This document shows, in pieces, positions 25,172 through 34,361 of a DNA stretch of 54,972 nucleotides; position 1 is the stretch's first letter; each line of letters opens with the position of its first letter. Origin of the DNA: Pokkaliibacter plantistimulans. GTDB lineage: Bacteria; Pseudomonadota; Gammaproteobacteria; Pseudomonadales; Balneatricaceae. Location of the stretch: NCBI RefSeq assembly GCF_003194385.1, contig NZ_LAPT01000009.1, positions 1 through 54,972 on the forward strand, in the 5' to 3' direction. The notes beneath the pieces are model-generated. The model was not told where the DNA came from. It was given only the letters and a program-made list of their open reading frames with translations, and did not search any database. Made by a program: the position numbers and the translations under genes.

Positions 25172-26773
25172 TCAGAACGGATGATATTGATATAACCAGG
25201 TTTCTGTCAGGGTCTGATCCCCATTTTTCAGGTACAGGCGCATATCTACCGGCTGCGGGCTGTCTGATGTGAAGTCAAACTGCGCGCGCCAGTGACCGGG
25301 TACGCCGTCCGGTACGGCCTCGGCAAAAACATAGGAGAAGTGACCACTGGATGACCACAGCACCACCTCAGGTTTGACGCCAAAGGGGATATCCTTGAGC
25401 GGACCGCCGGAGAATTCCACCATAAATTTGCGCACGCCCTGAGGCCTTGGCTGGCCGGGCTGACCGCCGCGTCCCAGTCGGGTGGCTACACAGCGGCCAA
25501 GTGTGGTGGGGTAGGGCTCATCCGCACTCCAGTGCAACTTGTACTGGAAGTGGTAGGCATTACCCTTCTGGGCAGGTGCACTGGGTACCCAAAAGGCGAC
25601 GACGTTGTCATGAATTTCATCATCGGTGGGGATTTCAATCAGTTGTACCGCACCTTCACCCCAGTCACCAACAGGCTCCACCCACAGGCTGGGGCGACGC
25701 TCGTAGTTCACGCCATCCAGATAGTGATCAAAGTTGCGGTCCCGTTGCAGCAGACCAAAACCCCGCGGTGCTTTGTCGCTGAAGGCCGATGCCGAGGTGT
25801 GGGGAGGATTGACCAGTGGGCGCCAGATATGTTCGCCATTGCCGGTCCACAGCGCCAGACCGTCTGAATCATGCACTTCCGGGCGCCAGTCAATGGCCGT
25901 CTGTTTCACACTCTCCGAGAACCAGTACATGGACGTCAGGGGAGCAAAGCCGAGTCTGCCCACGTCACGACGCAAAAAGACGTGGCTGTCGATATCCATC
26001 AGCACTTTATTGGTACGTTGCATGATGAACTTGAAGGCACCGGTGATACCTGGACCTTCCAGCAGGGCATAGACAGTGACCTGGTGGTCATTGGCAAAGG
26101 CCGATGGTGGTTCGAAATAGAAGTGGGTGAACGTTGGGAATTCTTCTGCGGCATTGGGCATGGCCACATCCATGGCAATACCACGCGCTGACAGGCCGTA
26201 CTGATAGAGTTCGCCGATAGCGCGGAAGTAGGATGCACCAAGGAAGGCTACCCAGTCATTCTTGTGCCAATCGAGCTTTTTCTGGTCACCAAAGCGGCTT
26301 TCCTGAAAGCGGAAACCTGCAAAGCCCGCGCCCTTGGGCAGCTCACGCGCCGGGCTGTCCTTGGGCATGCTGAAGTAGTCCGGATCGTAGACAATTTCCT
26401 TCGCTGCCCACTCATCACCGCTTTTCTCCAGCACATGCGTGTGCACGGGAATCTGGAAATAGCGACCTAGGTGGAAAAAGGTCACCGGAAACTCACCCGG
26501 ACCGTCTTTGAACAGGGCGTTATCAGTATTGAAGATAATCTTGCCGTGCTGGTCATAGTCGATCCGTTCCAGCACATCCTTGGGTAACTTGTTTTCCTGA
26601 TGGTAGGGTTTTCTGGCCAGCTCTTTGGCCTGTTCGATCAGGCTATCAAAGGAAAATCCTTCCGGCTTGCCAAGCTTCAGGCCAGCGTCTGCCAGGGATT
26701 GCACCGGCAGGCCTAGTGCGGTCAAACCCAGGGAGGTGCCTGCGGCAGCCATAAATGATCGACGATTCAGCAT
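25172..26773 (-). CDS. opgD: Glucan biosynthesis protein D
   Basis: Periplasmic protein required for osmoregulated periplasmic glucan (OPG) synthesis, shaping glucan branching and length. 533 residues with a twin-arginine signal (NRRSFMAAAGTSLGLTALGLP), as is normal for OpgD but not for OpgG. Family sequence is evident throughout, for example GFAGFRFQ, FLGASYFRAIGELYQYGLSARGIA, FAPLTSMYWF, GLLQRDRNFDHYLDGVNYERRPSLWVEP and DDEIHDNVVAFWVP. No opgH or opgG is next to it. Monocistronic, convergent with the DedA gene. Confidence 0.95.
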   Translation of the reverse strand: MLNRRSFMAAAGTSLGLTALGLPVQSLADAGLKLGKPEGFSFDSLIEQAKELARKPYHQENKLPKDVLERIDYDQHGKIIFNTDNALFKDGPGEFPVTFFHLGRYFQIPVHTHVLEKSGDEWAAKEIVYDPDYFSMPKDSPARELPKGAGFAGFRFQESRFGDQKKLDWHKNDWVAFLGASYFRAIGELYQYGLSARGIAMDVAMPNAAEEFPTFTHFYFEPPSAFANDHQVTVYALLEGPGITGAFKFIMQRTNKVLMDIDSHVFLRRDVGRLGFAPLTSMYWFSESVKQTAIDWRPEVHDSDGLALWTGNGEHIWRPLVNPPHTSASAFSDKAPRGFGLLQRDRNFDHYLDGVNYERRPSLWVEPVGDWGEGAVQLIEIPTDDEIHDNVVAFWVPSAPAQKGNAYHFQYKLHWSADEPYPTTLGRCVATRLGRGGQPGQPRPQGVRKFMVEFSGGPLKDIPFGVKPEVVLWSSSGHFSYVFAEAVPDGVPGHWRAQFDFTSDSPQPVDMRLYLKNGDQTLTETWLYQYHPF

Positions 26774-27194
26774 GGTTCTCTTTCGATAGGCAAATAAATG
26801 GGTTGGAAAAGTGTAGCCCAGCAGCCAACGCCGGGAGAGGAAATCTTTGCTGCTTGTACGGTGTATCGCTTGCTGCGCCTGTACTGGCAGTCACTGTCAT
26901 AGGGCACGCGGTGACGGGTACAGGGCGGGTTTGCGAAGGATGCTACTTGAGGCTGTCGGAGAATGTAAAGTTACACTTCTGGGCGGCAATGCTACATCCA
27001 TCGCGGTTTAGGCAACATCTTGCAATGGCGCGGCCTTCGGAGGCGTGTAATCGTGCTACCGATACAGGCCGTCGGCCTGTAAAACCTTCATTATTAAGTC
27101 AAAAATCCTGCTGAGCTGCTGTTATAGTAGGGCCTTGCTCCGCTCTGGTGCGGACCCTGCCTGTCGTTCACCCTGTCAGTATGGATATGTTGCA
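26774..27194. other. Divergent promoter region of opgD and ddl
   Basis: About 420 bp with no gene. It contains a perfect hairpin TACAGGCC-GTC-GGCCTGTA at 27064-27082 and an extended -10 like sequence TGTTATAGT at 27120-27128, about 67 bp before the ddl start. No matching -35 was found. Confidence 0.4.
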
Positions 27195-28295
27195 ATGACC
27201 AAGAAGCTTAAGGTCGCTGTGCTCTTTGGAGGTCGCTCTGCCGAGCATGAGGTATCGCTGCAATCAGCACGTAACGTCATTGAGGCGATGGATAAAACGC
27301 GCTTCGAACCTGTTCTGATCGGTATCGATCGTCAGGGCGCCTGGTATCTGAATACCGACTCACTGGCTCTGCTCAACAGCGAGAATCCCGAACTGGGCGT
27401 GCTGAATGCCCGTTCACAAGCGGTGTCTCTGGTGGCGGGTGAGTCTGCCGGGCAGCTGGTCAGGTTGCAGCATGCCGGTATGGCCGAGGCGGTCGATGTG
27501 ATCTTCCCGGTACTGCATGGCCCTTATGGTGAGGATGGTTCAGTACAGGGGCTTGCTCGTCTGGCCAATGTGCCTTGTGTGGGCAGTGATATTCTTGGCT
27601 CTGCCGTGGGCATGGACAAGGACGTTGCCAAACGATTACTGCGTGACGCCGGGATACCCGTTGCTCGTCATGTGTGTCTGCGCCGGTATGAGGTCAACGA
27701 TACCCTGCTGACGAAGGTCGCTGAGGAGTTTGGCTTTCCGGTCTATGTGAAGCCCGCCAACATGGGGTCTTCGGTGGGCGTGGTCAAGGTGAAAGAACTG
27801 TCGACGCTGGCTGAGGCACTGGATTACGCGTTCCAGTACGACACCAAGGTGCTGATCGAGGCCAATATCAGTGGTCGTGAAGTCGAATGCGCTGTGCTCG
27901 GGAATGACCAGCCAATGGCCTCCATTGCCGGTGAGATAGTGACCGAGGACGGCTTCTACTCCTACGAGCGTAAGTACATCGATGAGAAGGGTGCCACGCT
28001 GGTTATCCCGGCTGCTCTGGATGATGCCACTTTCGAGCGTATCCGAATCCTGGCAATTCAGACCTTCAGGGCGCTGGAAGCACGTGGTCTGGCGCGGGTA
28101 GATATGTTCCTGAGCGCGACAGGTGAGCTGTTCGTTAATGAGATCAACACTATCCCGGGCTTCACCTCCATCAGTATGTATCCCAAACTGTGGCAGGCAT
28201 CAGGTATCAGTTATACCGAGCTGATCAGCCGCATTATTGAGCTGGCCATAGAAGAGCATCAGCTCAAGAGCCAATTAAAGACTACCGGACACTGA
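27195..28295 (+). CDS. ddl: D-alanine--D-alanine ligase (DdlA type)
   Basis: ATP-grasp enzyme joining two D-alanines for peptidoglycan precursors; cytoplasmic. 366 residues, the length of the DdlA subtype. N-terminal KLKVAVLFGGRSAEHEVSLQSARNV, then VFPVLHGPYGEDGSVQGL, KPANMGSSVGVVKV, EANISGREVECAVLG, and the catalytic C-terminal FVNEINTIPGFTSISMYPKLW. Start at the ATG 27195 (MTKKLKVAVLFGG); the 20 in-frame residues upstream are not family-like. Not in the usual mur/fts cluster, as expected for a ddlA-type gene. A hisN-like phosphatase gene follows after 23 bp. Confidence 0.95.
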   Translation: MTKKLKVAVLFGGRSAEHEVSLQSARNVIEAMDKTRFEPVLIGIDRQGAWYLNTDSLALLNSENPELGVLNARSQAVSLVAGESAGQLVRLQHAGMAEAVDVIFPVLHGPYGEDGSVQGLARLANVPCVGSDILGSAVGMDKDVAKRLLRDAGIPVARHVCLRRYEVNDTLLTKVAEEFGFPVYVKPANMGSSVGVVKVKELSTLAEALDYAFQYDTKVLIEANISGREVECAVLGNDQPMASIAGEIVTEDGFYSYERKYIDEKGATLVIPAALDDATFERIRILAIQTFRALEARGLARVDMFLSATGELFVNEINTIPGFTSISMYPKLWQASGISYTELISRIIELAIEEHQLKSQLKTTGH

Positions 28296-28318
28296 CCTCC
28301 GCAGGCGGATATTGCACC

Positions 28319-29101
28319 ATGACGTTGACCCTACAGGACATTCAGACTTACCGCGCTTTTGCTGAGCAGCTGGCAGAGGCGGCCGCTACGGCCATTGCCC
28401 CTTACTTCCGCACACAGATGGATGTTGAGGATAAAGGCCGTGCCTTGTTTGATCCGGTAACGCTGGGTGACAAGGCGGCTGAGCGCGCCATGCGTGATCT
28501 GCTGGCTCAGCATTATCCTGAGCATGGCATCCTTGGAGAGGAAGAGGATCGCTATGTGGGTAGCAGTCCGCTGACCTGGGTGCTGGATCCTATCGATGGC
28601 ACCCGTGCCTTTATCACTGGCTTACCGCTGTGGGGTACGCTGATCGCACTGAATGATGGCCAGTATCCGCGCATTGGGGTGATGAACCAGCCGTACACCA
28701 GAGAGCGCTTTGTCGGTACCCCCGAGGGAGCCTGGCTCAACGGCGAACCGCTGAAGGTTCGCCCCTGTGCCTCACTGGCACAAGCAAAGATAACCTGCAC
28801 TACGCCGCAGATGTTCGATACACCGCAATTGGCTCTGTTCAATAGTGTTGCTGAGAAGGCCCGACTGGTGCGTTTCGGTGGTGACTGCTATGCCTACTGC
28901 ATGCTGGCAGCGGGTCATATTGATGCGGTGGTTGAGGCGGATCTCAAACCTTACGATGTGCAGGCGCTGATGCCTATCATCGAGGGGGCGGGTGGTGTGA
29001 TGACCACGTGGGATGGTGGTGATGCGCAAAACGGTGGTGCTATCGTGGCCTGTGGCGACAAACGCCTGCATGCTGAGATACTGGCACTGCTGCAAAAGTG
29101 A
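28319..29101 (+). CDS. hisN: Inositol monophosphatase-family phosphatase, HisN-like
   Basis: 260 residues of the Mg2+/Li+-dependent IMPase superfamily. Metal-binding motifs are GEEED at 73-77, DPIDGTRAF with Asp90 and Asp93, and the C-terminal EADLKPYDVQALMPIIEGAGG. The pattern DPIDGTRAFITGLPLWGTLIAL is that of the histidinol-phosphate phosphatase subgroup (HisN), so histidine biosynthesis is the most likely role; a general inositol or sugar phosphatase is the alternative. It probably shares a transcript with ddl. Confidence 0.8.
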   Translation: MTLTLQDIQTYRAFAEQLAEAAATAIAPYFRTQMDVEDKGRALFDPVTLGDKAAERAMRDLLAQHYPEHGILGEEEDRYVGSSPLTWVLDPIDGTRAFITGLPLWGTLIALNDGQYPRIGVMNQPYTRERFVGTPEGAWLNGEPLKVRPCASLAQAKITCTTPQMFDTPQLALFNSVAEKARLVRFGGDCYAYCMLAAGHIDAVVEADLKPYDVQALMPIIEGAGGVMTTWDGGDAQNGGAIVACGDKRLHAEILALLQK

Positions 29102-29104
29102 CAT

Positions 29105-29140
29105 CATGCCTGCCAGAGGTGAGTACCTTCTGGCAGGCAT
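29105..29140. terminator. Long perfect hairpin downstream of hisN
   Basis: Stem ATGCCTGCCAGA / TCTGGCAGGCAT with further inner pairing. No T-run follows, so it may be a weak terminator or a 3'-protecting structure. Confidence 0.5.
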
Positions 29141-29191
29141 CGCTTCGAGAATGTTACTCAGGCGTGCTGGTGTCGTTATTGCGCCCGGGCT

Positions 29192-30217
29192 TTACTGTTC
29201 ACTGTCCACCAGCAGCATGATCTTGCCGGTATGGCTGCTGCTCTCCATCAGGGCATGGGCCTTGCTGGCTTCTTTCAACGCAAAACATTTGAAGATTTGC
29301 GGTCTGATTTCCCCGCGGTTCAATAACGGCCACACCTTTTCTTCCAGTTCCACCGCAATCTCCGCTTTTTCTGCCACGCTGCGCGGGCGAAGGGTGGAGC
29401 CGGTGTGCACCAGACGCTTGACCATGAGGGGCAACAGGTTAAGCCGTTCGACGGCTCCGTGTTGGGTGGCGATCTGTACAATGCGGCCAAACTTGGCGGC
29501 TACCTGATAGTTGCGAGGGACATAGTCGCCGCCGACCATATCCAGAATCACATCGGCCCCTGCGCCACCGGTAAGCTGTTTCACTTCTTCGACGAAGTCC
29601 TGGGTTTTGTAGTTGATGGCTGCGTCGGCTCCCAGCGCGATGCAGCTGGCTGCTTTGTCATCAGACCCGACCGTGACGATAACCCGCGCACCGAAAGCTT
29701 TGCCAAGCATGATGGCGGTCGTGCCGATGCCAGAAGAGCCACCGTGTACCAGCAAGGTTTCGCCGGACTTAAGTGCTCCGCTCTGGAAGACGTTAGTCCA
29801 GACGGTAAAGAAGGTTTCTGGCAGAGCTGCCGCTTCTGTCAGTGAGTAGCCCTGGGGGACTGGCAAGGCGTTGCTTTCGTGAACGGTACAATATTCGGCA
29901 TAGCCACCCCCTGCGACCAGTGCACAGACCTGATCGCCCAGCTGGTAGCGGCTCACCCCTGTGCCCAGTGCCACGACTTCACCGGCGATTTCGAGCCCAG
30001 GAAGATCAGATGCACCAGGTGGTGCATAACCCCCTTTGCGTTGCATGACGTCCGGCCGATTAACACCCGCAACTTTTACTTTGACCAGCACTTCACCTGC
30101 ATCAGGAGAAGGCAGGGAACGTTGTGTTGGTACAAGAACATCCGGGCCACCGAATTCACGGATGGCAATTGCCGTCATCTGTTCTGGCAGGTTGGAACTG
30201 TTGTGGTTGTCGGTCAT
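29192..30217 (-). CDS. NAD(P)H quinone oxidoreductase (PIG3-like MDR family)
   Basis: A 341-residue zinc-independent medium-chain dehydrogenase/reductase. Family pattern: EVLVKVKVAGVNRPDVMQRKG, LPGLEIAGEVVALG, AALPETFFTVWTNVF, nucleotide-binding GGSSGIGTTAI, and a C-terminal SSHTGKIMLLV. The ALPETFFTVWTNVFQ motif is that of the TP53I3/PIG3-like quinone oxidoreductases. No zinc-ligand set is present. Start chosen at 30217 (MTDNHNSSNLPEQ); the frame remains open to 30280. Transcribed singly and convergent with hisN. Confidence 0.85.
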   Translation of the reverse strand: MTDNHNSSNLPEQMTAIAIREFGGPDVLVPTQRSLPSPDAGEVLVKVKVAGVNRPDVMQRKGGYAPPGASDLPGLEIAGEVVALGTGVSRYQLGDQVCALVAGGGYAEYCTVHESNALPVPQGYSLTEAAALPETFFTVWTNVFQSGALKSGETLLVHGGSSGIGTTAIMLGKAFGARVIVTVGSDDKAASCIALGADAAINYKTQDFVEEVKQLTGGAGADVILDMVGGDYVPRNYQVAAKFGRIVQIATQHGAVERLNLLPLMVKRLVHTGSTLRPRSVAEKAEIAVELEEKVWPLLNRGEIRPQIFKCFALKEASKAHALMESSSHTGKIMLLVDSEQ

Positions 30218-30518
30218 TGATATTTGGCCCTGGTTTACCGGCAGGTTTATTTCCACTGTTGCCCGCGCCGTGGTTTGCAATGGCTGCTCTGGCGCTACAC
30301 AGCTACTTGGTAGCCTTCAGTTGGTGGCAGTAGATGTATATATCAAGTTACATGGTCAATCCTGACCAAAGCCTGAAAAATCTGGAACATATGGAAGCAG
30401 GGTGGCCGCGGGCACTGTGGTATTGTTTCCGGCCCACTGAAGACGTCATCCTGTTGTCACGGGGTTGGTTCAGAATGGGTGGGTAATTAACGTCTGGCTT
30501 GTTGGATGTCGAAGTACC

Positions 30519-31145
30519 ATGACAAGAAATACAGCGCTGTTCTTTGGTGTGATCCTGCTGCTACCGTTCCTGCTGACCATCTGGCTTGATGTGTTGCCGA
30601 CAGATCAGGCCATGAGCATCATTCGTGAAGATGGGCCAGTAGAGAACCTTTCCGCAGCCGGCTATTTTGTATGTGCGTTACTGACCTTGTTACTGGCCGG
30701 ACGTCTCAGGTTTCCTCTGGTGTTTATTTTTCTGCTGGTGTCGCTGGGTTTACGAGAGCTGGATCTGCAGTATTGGATTGCCCCCCTATACCGGGGCGGC
30801 TTTGAAAAGCTGGCACTGTGGTGGCAGCTATTAATTGTCGCCTATGGAGCGACGCTCGGTACGTGTCTGTTTCAATTAGCGCGATATTGTGCGAAGCCTT
30901 TCGTTAAAGGCCTGTTTGAGTTCAGTCCGGCGGCGGTGGCCACATTTCTGGCGGCTCTGGCCATGGTGTTGAGTACGATGCTGGATGCGGGAAATGGTGC
31001 CGTACAGATATTTGATCTGACAATGTCTGGCTATACGCGAAACTATCTCGAAGAAACCGTGGAAATGTTTATCCCGGTATTCTTTATGCTGTCGCTATTG
31101 ATTTTCTTCCTTTCCAATCCCTTTGCTCATTTCAGTAAACATTAA
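30519..31145 (+). CDS. Multi-pass membrane protein of unknown function
   Basis: 208 residues with about six hydrophobic segments (starting ALFFGVILLLPFLLTIWLDVL). Notable charged patches are REDGPVENLSAAGYF after the first segment and LRELDLQYWIAPLYRGGFEK between the third and fourth; these resemble conserved loop patterns of small uncharacterised membrane proteins. No function is recognised. The ATG at 30519 is chosen because the hydrophobic start follows directly; the ribosome-binding site is weak and an earlier frame opens at 30465. Flanked by an intrinsic terminator. Confidence 0.65.
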   Translation: MTRNTALFFGVILLLPFLLTIWLDVLPTDQAMSIIREDGPVENLSAAGYFVCALLTLLLAGRLRFPLVFIFLLVSLGLRELDLQYWIAPLYRGGFEKLALWWQLLIVAYGATLGTCLFQLARYCAKPFVKGLFEFSPAAVATFLAALAMVLSTMLDAGNGAVQIFDLTMSGYTRNYLEETVEMFIPVFFMLSLLIFFLSNPFAHFSKH

Positions 31146-31154
31146 TCCGTCATA

Positions 31155-31190
31155 AACAGGAAACCCGGCGCGATGCCGGGTTTTCTGTTT
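31155..31190. terminator. Bidirectional terminator
   Basis: Stem AAACCCGGC / GCCGGGTTT with GCGAT loop and T-rich ends. Shared by the membrane protein gene and the convergent DUF1993 gene. Confidence 0.85.
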
Positions 31191-31222
31191 ATAGCCGTGG
31201 TGAAATTAGCTGACCACTTTCG

Positions 31223-31729
31223 TCAGATATCGCCCAGATAATCCCGCTTACCTATATCCACACCGTTGTGTCGCAGAATCGCGTACGCAGTGGTCAGGTG
31301 AAAGTAGAAATTAGGCATGGCGAAGTTCAGCAGATAGCTCTTGCCACTGAAGCTCAGTTCACGACCACCAATTTTCAGAACGACGGTACGATCTTCACTG
31401 CCATCAACATCTGCAGCCGCAATACCCTGAATAAAGGTCAGCGTCTTTTCAATGCGCTCCTGCAGATCATCGAAGGTCACTTCGGCGTCGGCGAAGGAGG
31501 GGACTTCAACGCCAGCCAGCCGGGCTGCACAACCCTTGGCTGAGTCACTGAGAATCTGAATCTGGGCAGATAGAGGAAGCATGTCAGGTGCGAGGCGGGC
31601 ATTGACCAGAACCTCTGGTTTGATGCGACGGATCTCGGCGTTGGTGACCGCCTTTTCAAGAATGGCTGAAAGGTTTTTCAGACCACGAACAAACACGGGA
31701 ATTGAAGCTTCGTACATCGACACAGACAT
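31223..31729 (-). CDS. DUF1993 domain protein
   Basis: A 168-residue protein beginning MSVSMYEASIPVFVRGLKNL and containing NARLAPDMLPLSAQIQILSDSAKGCAARLAG and SYLLNFAMPNFYFHLTTAYAILRHNG, which match the DUF1993 (COG3812) family, a DinB-like helical-bundle group without a known reaction. GGGAGA lies upstream of the start at 31729. It begins 53 bp after the TetR regulator gene on the same strand, so the two form an operon and the regulator probably controls it. Confidence 0.85.
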   Translation of the reverse strand: MSVSMYEASIPVFVRGLKNLSAILEKAVTNAEIRRIKPEVLVNARLAPDMLPLSAQIQILSDSAKGCAARLAGVEVPSFADAEVTFDDLQERIEKTLTFIQGIAAADVDGSEDRTVVLKIGGRELSFSGKSYLLNFAMPNFYFHLTTAYAILRHNGVDIGKRDYLGDI

Positions 31730-31781
31730 GGTGCGTCTCCCTGTGGGCATGGGGGTATCACTCTTCAGTGGAGTGACTTTT

Positions 31782-32405
31782 TCAGGATGACGGCCATGCC
31801 CGCATAGCCGCCATCGCAATATTCAACAATACATCTGCTGTGGCGCCATCTCGCGCCTGCATGGTCATGCCTTGCATCACCGTGCCGTAAAATCGTGCCA
31901 GTGCAACGGCATCGGTATCGGCGGGTAAATCACCGTCCACTTTGCCTTTCTCGATACGAGCAATAATTTCCTCTTCCTTGCGTGCCCGGTAGCGCGCAAC
32001 GGCTTCCTGAACTCTGGCAGAACCTACTGAACAGTTAGTGGCAGATGTCACGACCATGCAGCCAGGGGGATGGTCAGGATTAGCCAGCTCATTGGCTGCA
32101 TTGGTAAGGACTTTCTGGATAGCTTCTTTGGCTGTAGTGCCATAACTGAGCAGGCAGCTCAGTGAGGTACCGGGGCCTTCATTCAGATAGTGCTCGATTG
32201 CTGCCAGAAACAGCTGCTCTTTGTCACCAAAGGCACTGTATAAGCTAGGAGGATTGATTCCCATGGCGCAGGTCAGGTCACTCAGAGATGTCGCCTCATA
32301 GCCCTGTTGCCAGAACAGGCGCATAGCAGCATCAAGTGCTTTGTCCCGGTCAAAAGCGCGGGGACGGCCACGTGGTTTGGGAGGACAGGTGCTTAGTGTT
32401 TTCAT
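31782..32405 (-). CDS. TetR/AcrR-family transcriptional regulator
   Basis: 207 residues. The N-terminal basic stretch PKPRGRPRAFDRDKAL leads into a TetR helix-turn-helix (EATSLSDLTCAMGINPPSLYSAFGDKEQLF). The ligand-binding half contains PPGCMVVTSATNCSV, typical of a subgroup of TetR regulators that act on small electrophile or quinone stress genes. First gene of an operon with the DUF1993 gene. A GATC-centred near-palindrome overlaps its start codon (32404-32417) and resembles the efflux operators at 17.4-17.5 kb. Confidence 0.9.
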   Translation of the reverse strand: MKTLSTCPPKPRGRPRAFDRDKALDAAMRLFWQQGYEATSLSDLTCAMGINPPSLYSAFGDKEQLFLAAIEHYLNEGPGTSLSCLLSYGTTAKEAIQKVLTNAANELANPDHPPGCMVVTSATNCSVGSARVQEAVARYRARKEEEIIARIEKGKVDGDLPADTDAVALARFYGTVMQGMTMQARDGATADVLLNIAMAAMRAWPSS

Positions 32406-32417
32406 AGCGATCGATAT
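32404..32417. promoter_or_regulatory. GATC-centred near-palindrome at TetR start
   Basis: ATAGCGATCGATAT: 12 of 14 positions are symmetrical, with the TA-N2-GATC-N2-TA layout of the three efflux operators. A single copy of this loose pattern is expected by chance roughly once in a window this size, so the location is the main argument. Confidence 0.35.
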
Positions 32418-32590
32418 TAAAATGGCCTGAGGAGGCTTGCAAGCCCCAGGTTGAACAAAAATTGATCTGTTACAAATGTAAAAGAGTTAGCATTTCCCGG
32501 TTTCAAGAAGCCACCTGCCAGTATTCCCATTAGCTGCCTGGGTTCGGCAAAATATCCTGACGACACAGGATGGGAACGAGCGCTGAGTTT

Positions 32591-32607
32591 TCTTACGCAA
32601 AGTAAGA
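32591..32607. promoter_or_regulatory. 17-bp palindrome upstream of MFS gene
   Basis: TCTTAC-GCAAA-GTAAGA, a perfect 6-bp inverted repeat with 5-bp spacer in the 391-bp gap between the TetR and MFS genes. Could be a repressor site for either; no other feature is seen in the gap. Confidence 0.35.
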
Positions 32608-32796
32608 TTACTAACCCGATGCTGTTTGTTTCTTCATGGCAACAGACTGGCTGGGGCAAAACGGCATGATTACCGAATAATTCTTCCCGAGGTCATTGGC
32701 CTTTGGATGTAGTTGCAACATAATCTCACAGATTCACTCATCTTGAAGCCTCTTCCACTGGCTTCAACTTTTCTCATCTGTTTCAAGATACATCAC

Positions 32797-34014
32797 ATGA
32801 ACGATTCTAGGACTCAGGTTGCCACGCCCTACGGTGTCGGCTTTGCCGAGCTGGCGCTGGCTATTGGTGGCCTTGCCATCGGTACTGGTGAGTTTGCTGC
32901 CATGAGCATCTTGCCGGATATTGCCGACGACATGGGAACATCTGTACCAAAGATGGGGCATATGATCAGCTCTTATGCCTTTGGCGTGGTGGTTGGTGCA
33001 CCGCTGATTACCATTCTGTTCGCACGGGTGCCCCGGCGCATCATGTTGATTTGCCTGATGCTGCTGTTTGCCGTGGGTAACCTGCTGAGCACCATCACTG
33101 ATAGTTACAGTGCCGTGGTGCTTTCACGTTTTGTCGCGGGCATTCCTCACGGTGCCTATTTTGGTCTGGCTGCACTGGTGGCTGCTTCGCTGGTACCTCC
33201 TGACCATCGTGGCAGGGCCGTGGCCAAAGTCATGCTCGGGCTGACCATCGCCAATATTGTTGGTGTTCCGTTCGCTACTTGGTTAGGTCAGGCTCTGGGC
33301 TGGCGCTCGGTATTTGTGATCGTGGGTGTGCTTGGCATATTGACGGCGACCATGGTCCGGCTGTGTGTTCCGGTCGTGCCCCATGAAGGTGCCAGTCCGG
33401 CAAAAGAGCTAGGTGTATTCAAACGCCTGCAGGTGTGGTTGACACTTGGCGTGGTAGCCATCGGCTTCGGCGGGGTCTTCTCGATCTACACTTACATCAC
33501 ACCCACGCTGGTTAATGTCACGGGTCTTGCTGAGTCATCCGTACCCCTGGTGCTCGGGCTGTTTGGTGTCGGAATGACGGTGGGTAACCTGATTGGCGGC
33601 TGGTTCACTGATCGGTCGCGCATCTGGACCATTATTGGTGTGCTGATCTGGAACGCCATCGTGCTGTCGCTGTTTACTCTGGCTGTCCATCAGGTCTGGA
33701 GCGCTGTGCTGATTATCTTCCTTATTGGTATTGGTGTGGCTGTGGTCCCTGCAGCACAGACCCGATTGATGGATGTAGCTGGGGATGCACAGTCAGTAGC
33801 GGCAGCCCTCAATCACTCGGCTTTCAATATCGCCAATGCGCTCGGTGCCTGGTTTGGCGGTGTGGCGATCAGCCTCAATTATGGCTGGCAGTCGACTGGC
33901 TGGGTCGGTGCCTATCTGGCGTTGGGTGGGCTGATGGTGATGATCGTTTCGGTGTTGTTCGAGCGACACTCAGCCATGATGGGGTACAGCAAAGAGGAGC
34001 TACAGGCTTCGTAA
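32797..34014 (+). CDS. MFS exporter (DHA1 family, AraJ-like)
   Basis: 405 residues with twelve predicted membrane segments of the major facilitator superfamily. It opens GFAELALAIGGLAIGTGEFAAMSILPDIADDMG, typical of the AraJ/YdhP-like DHA1 group that includes arabinose and drug exporters. The loop motif ARVPRRIMLICLM follows membrane segment 2, and RFVAGIPHGAYFGLAALVAASLVPPDHRGRAVA is characteristic. The ATG at 32797 has only a weak ribosome-binding site; an in-frame start at 32713 would add 28 residues. Substrate unknown. Confidence 0.88.
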   Translation: MNDSRTQVATPYGVGFAELALAIGGLAIGTGEFAAMSILPDIADDMGTSVPKMGHMISSYAFGVVVGAPLITILFARVPRRIMLICLMLLFAVGNLLSTITDSYSAVVLSRFVAGIPHGAYFGLAALVAASLVPPDHRGRAVAKVMLGLTIANIVGVPFATWLGQALGWRSVFVIVGVLGILTATMVRLCVPVVPHEGASPAKELGVFKRLQVWLTLGVVAIGFGGVFSIYTYITPTLVNVTGLAESSVPLVLGLFGVGMTVGNLIGGWFTDRSRIWTIIGVLIWNAIVLSLFTLAVHQVWSAVLIIFLIGIGVAVVPAAQTRLMDVAGDAQSVAAALNHSAFNIANALGAWFGGVAISLNYGWQSTGWVGAYLALGGLMVMIVSVLFERHSAMMGYSKEELQAS

Positions 34015-34056
34015 CCCATATCCAGATATCGATTCATATATATCATTCATTTCAGG

Positions 34057-34089
34057 AAAGCCTCCGCCAAATAGCGGAGGCTTTTTTAT
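34057..34089 (+). terminator. Terminator of the MFS gene
   Basis: Stem AAGCCTCCGC / GCGGAGGCTT followed by TTTTT. The ~270 bp from here to the next gene hold nothing recognisable. Confidence 0.9.
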
Positions 34090-34361
34090 TTAAGCTGGCT
34101 GACAACGATTGATTTGAAGCAATGTCTGTTTAGACAGCTAATTGAGTTTTTCCCTGTGTGAATGAACTCCAAGCTGTCATTAGAATGGGAAAAACTGACA
34201 CATCCCCGCCCAAGGCAAATTCTATACTTCGCTGTTATCTGATTCCTGATTGCTAATGAGGAGCCGCTGACTAAATAGCATCCACTGATGCTCTTTCGGC
34301 TCTGATTAGTCCGGTCATTATCGATATTGGCCGGAATTGGATCTGCAATTACAGGTGTGGT

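Noticed and set aside
27064-27082. Hairpin TACAGGCC-GTC-GGCCTGTA as a terminator
   Set aside because: No T-run on either strand and it lies between divergent promoters; could be an operator but there is no second copy.
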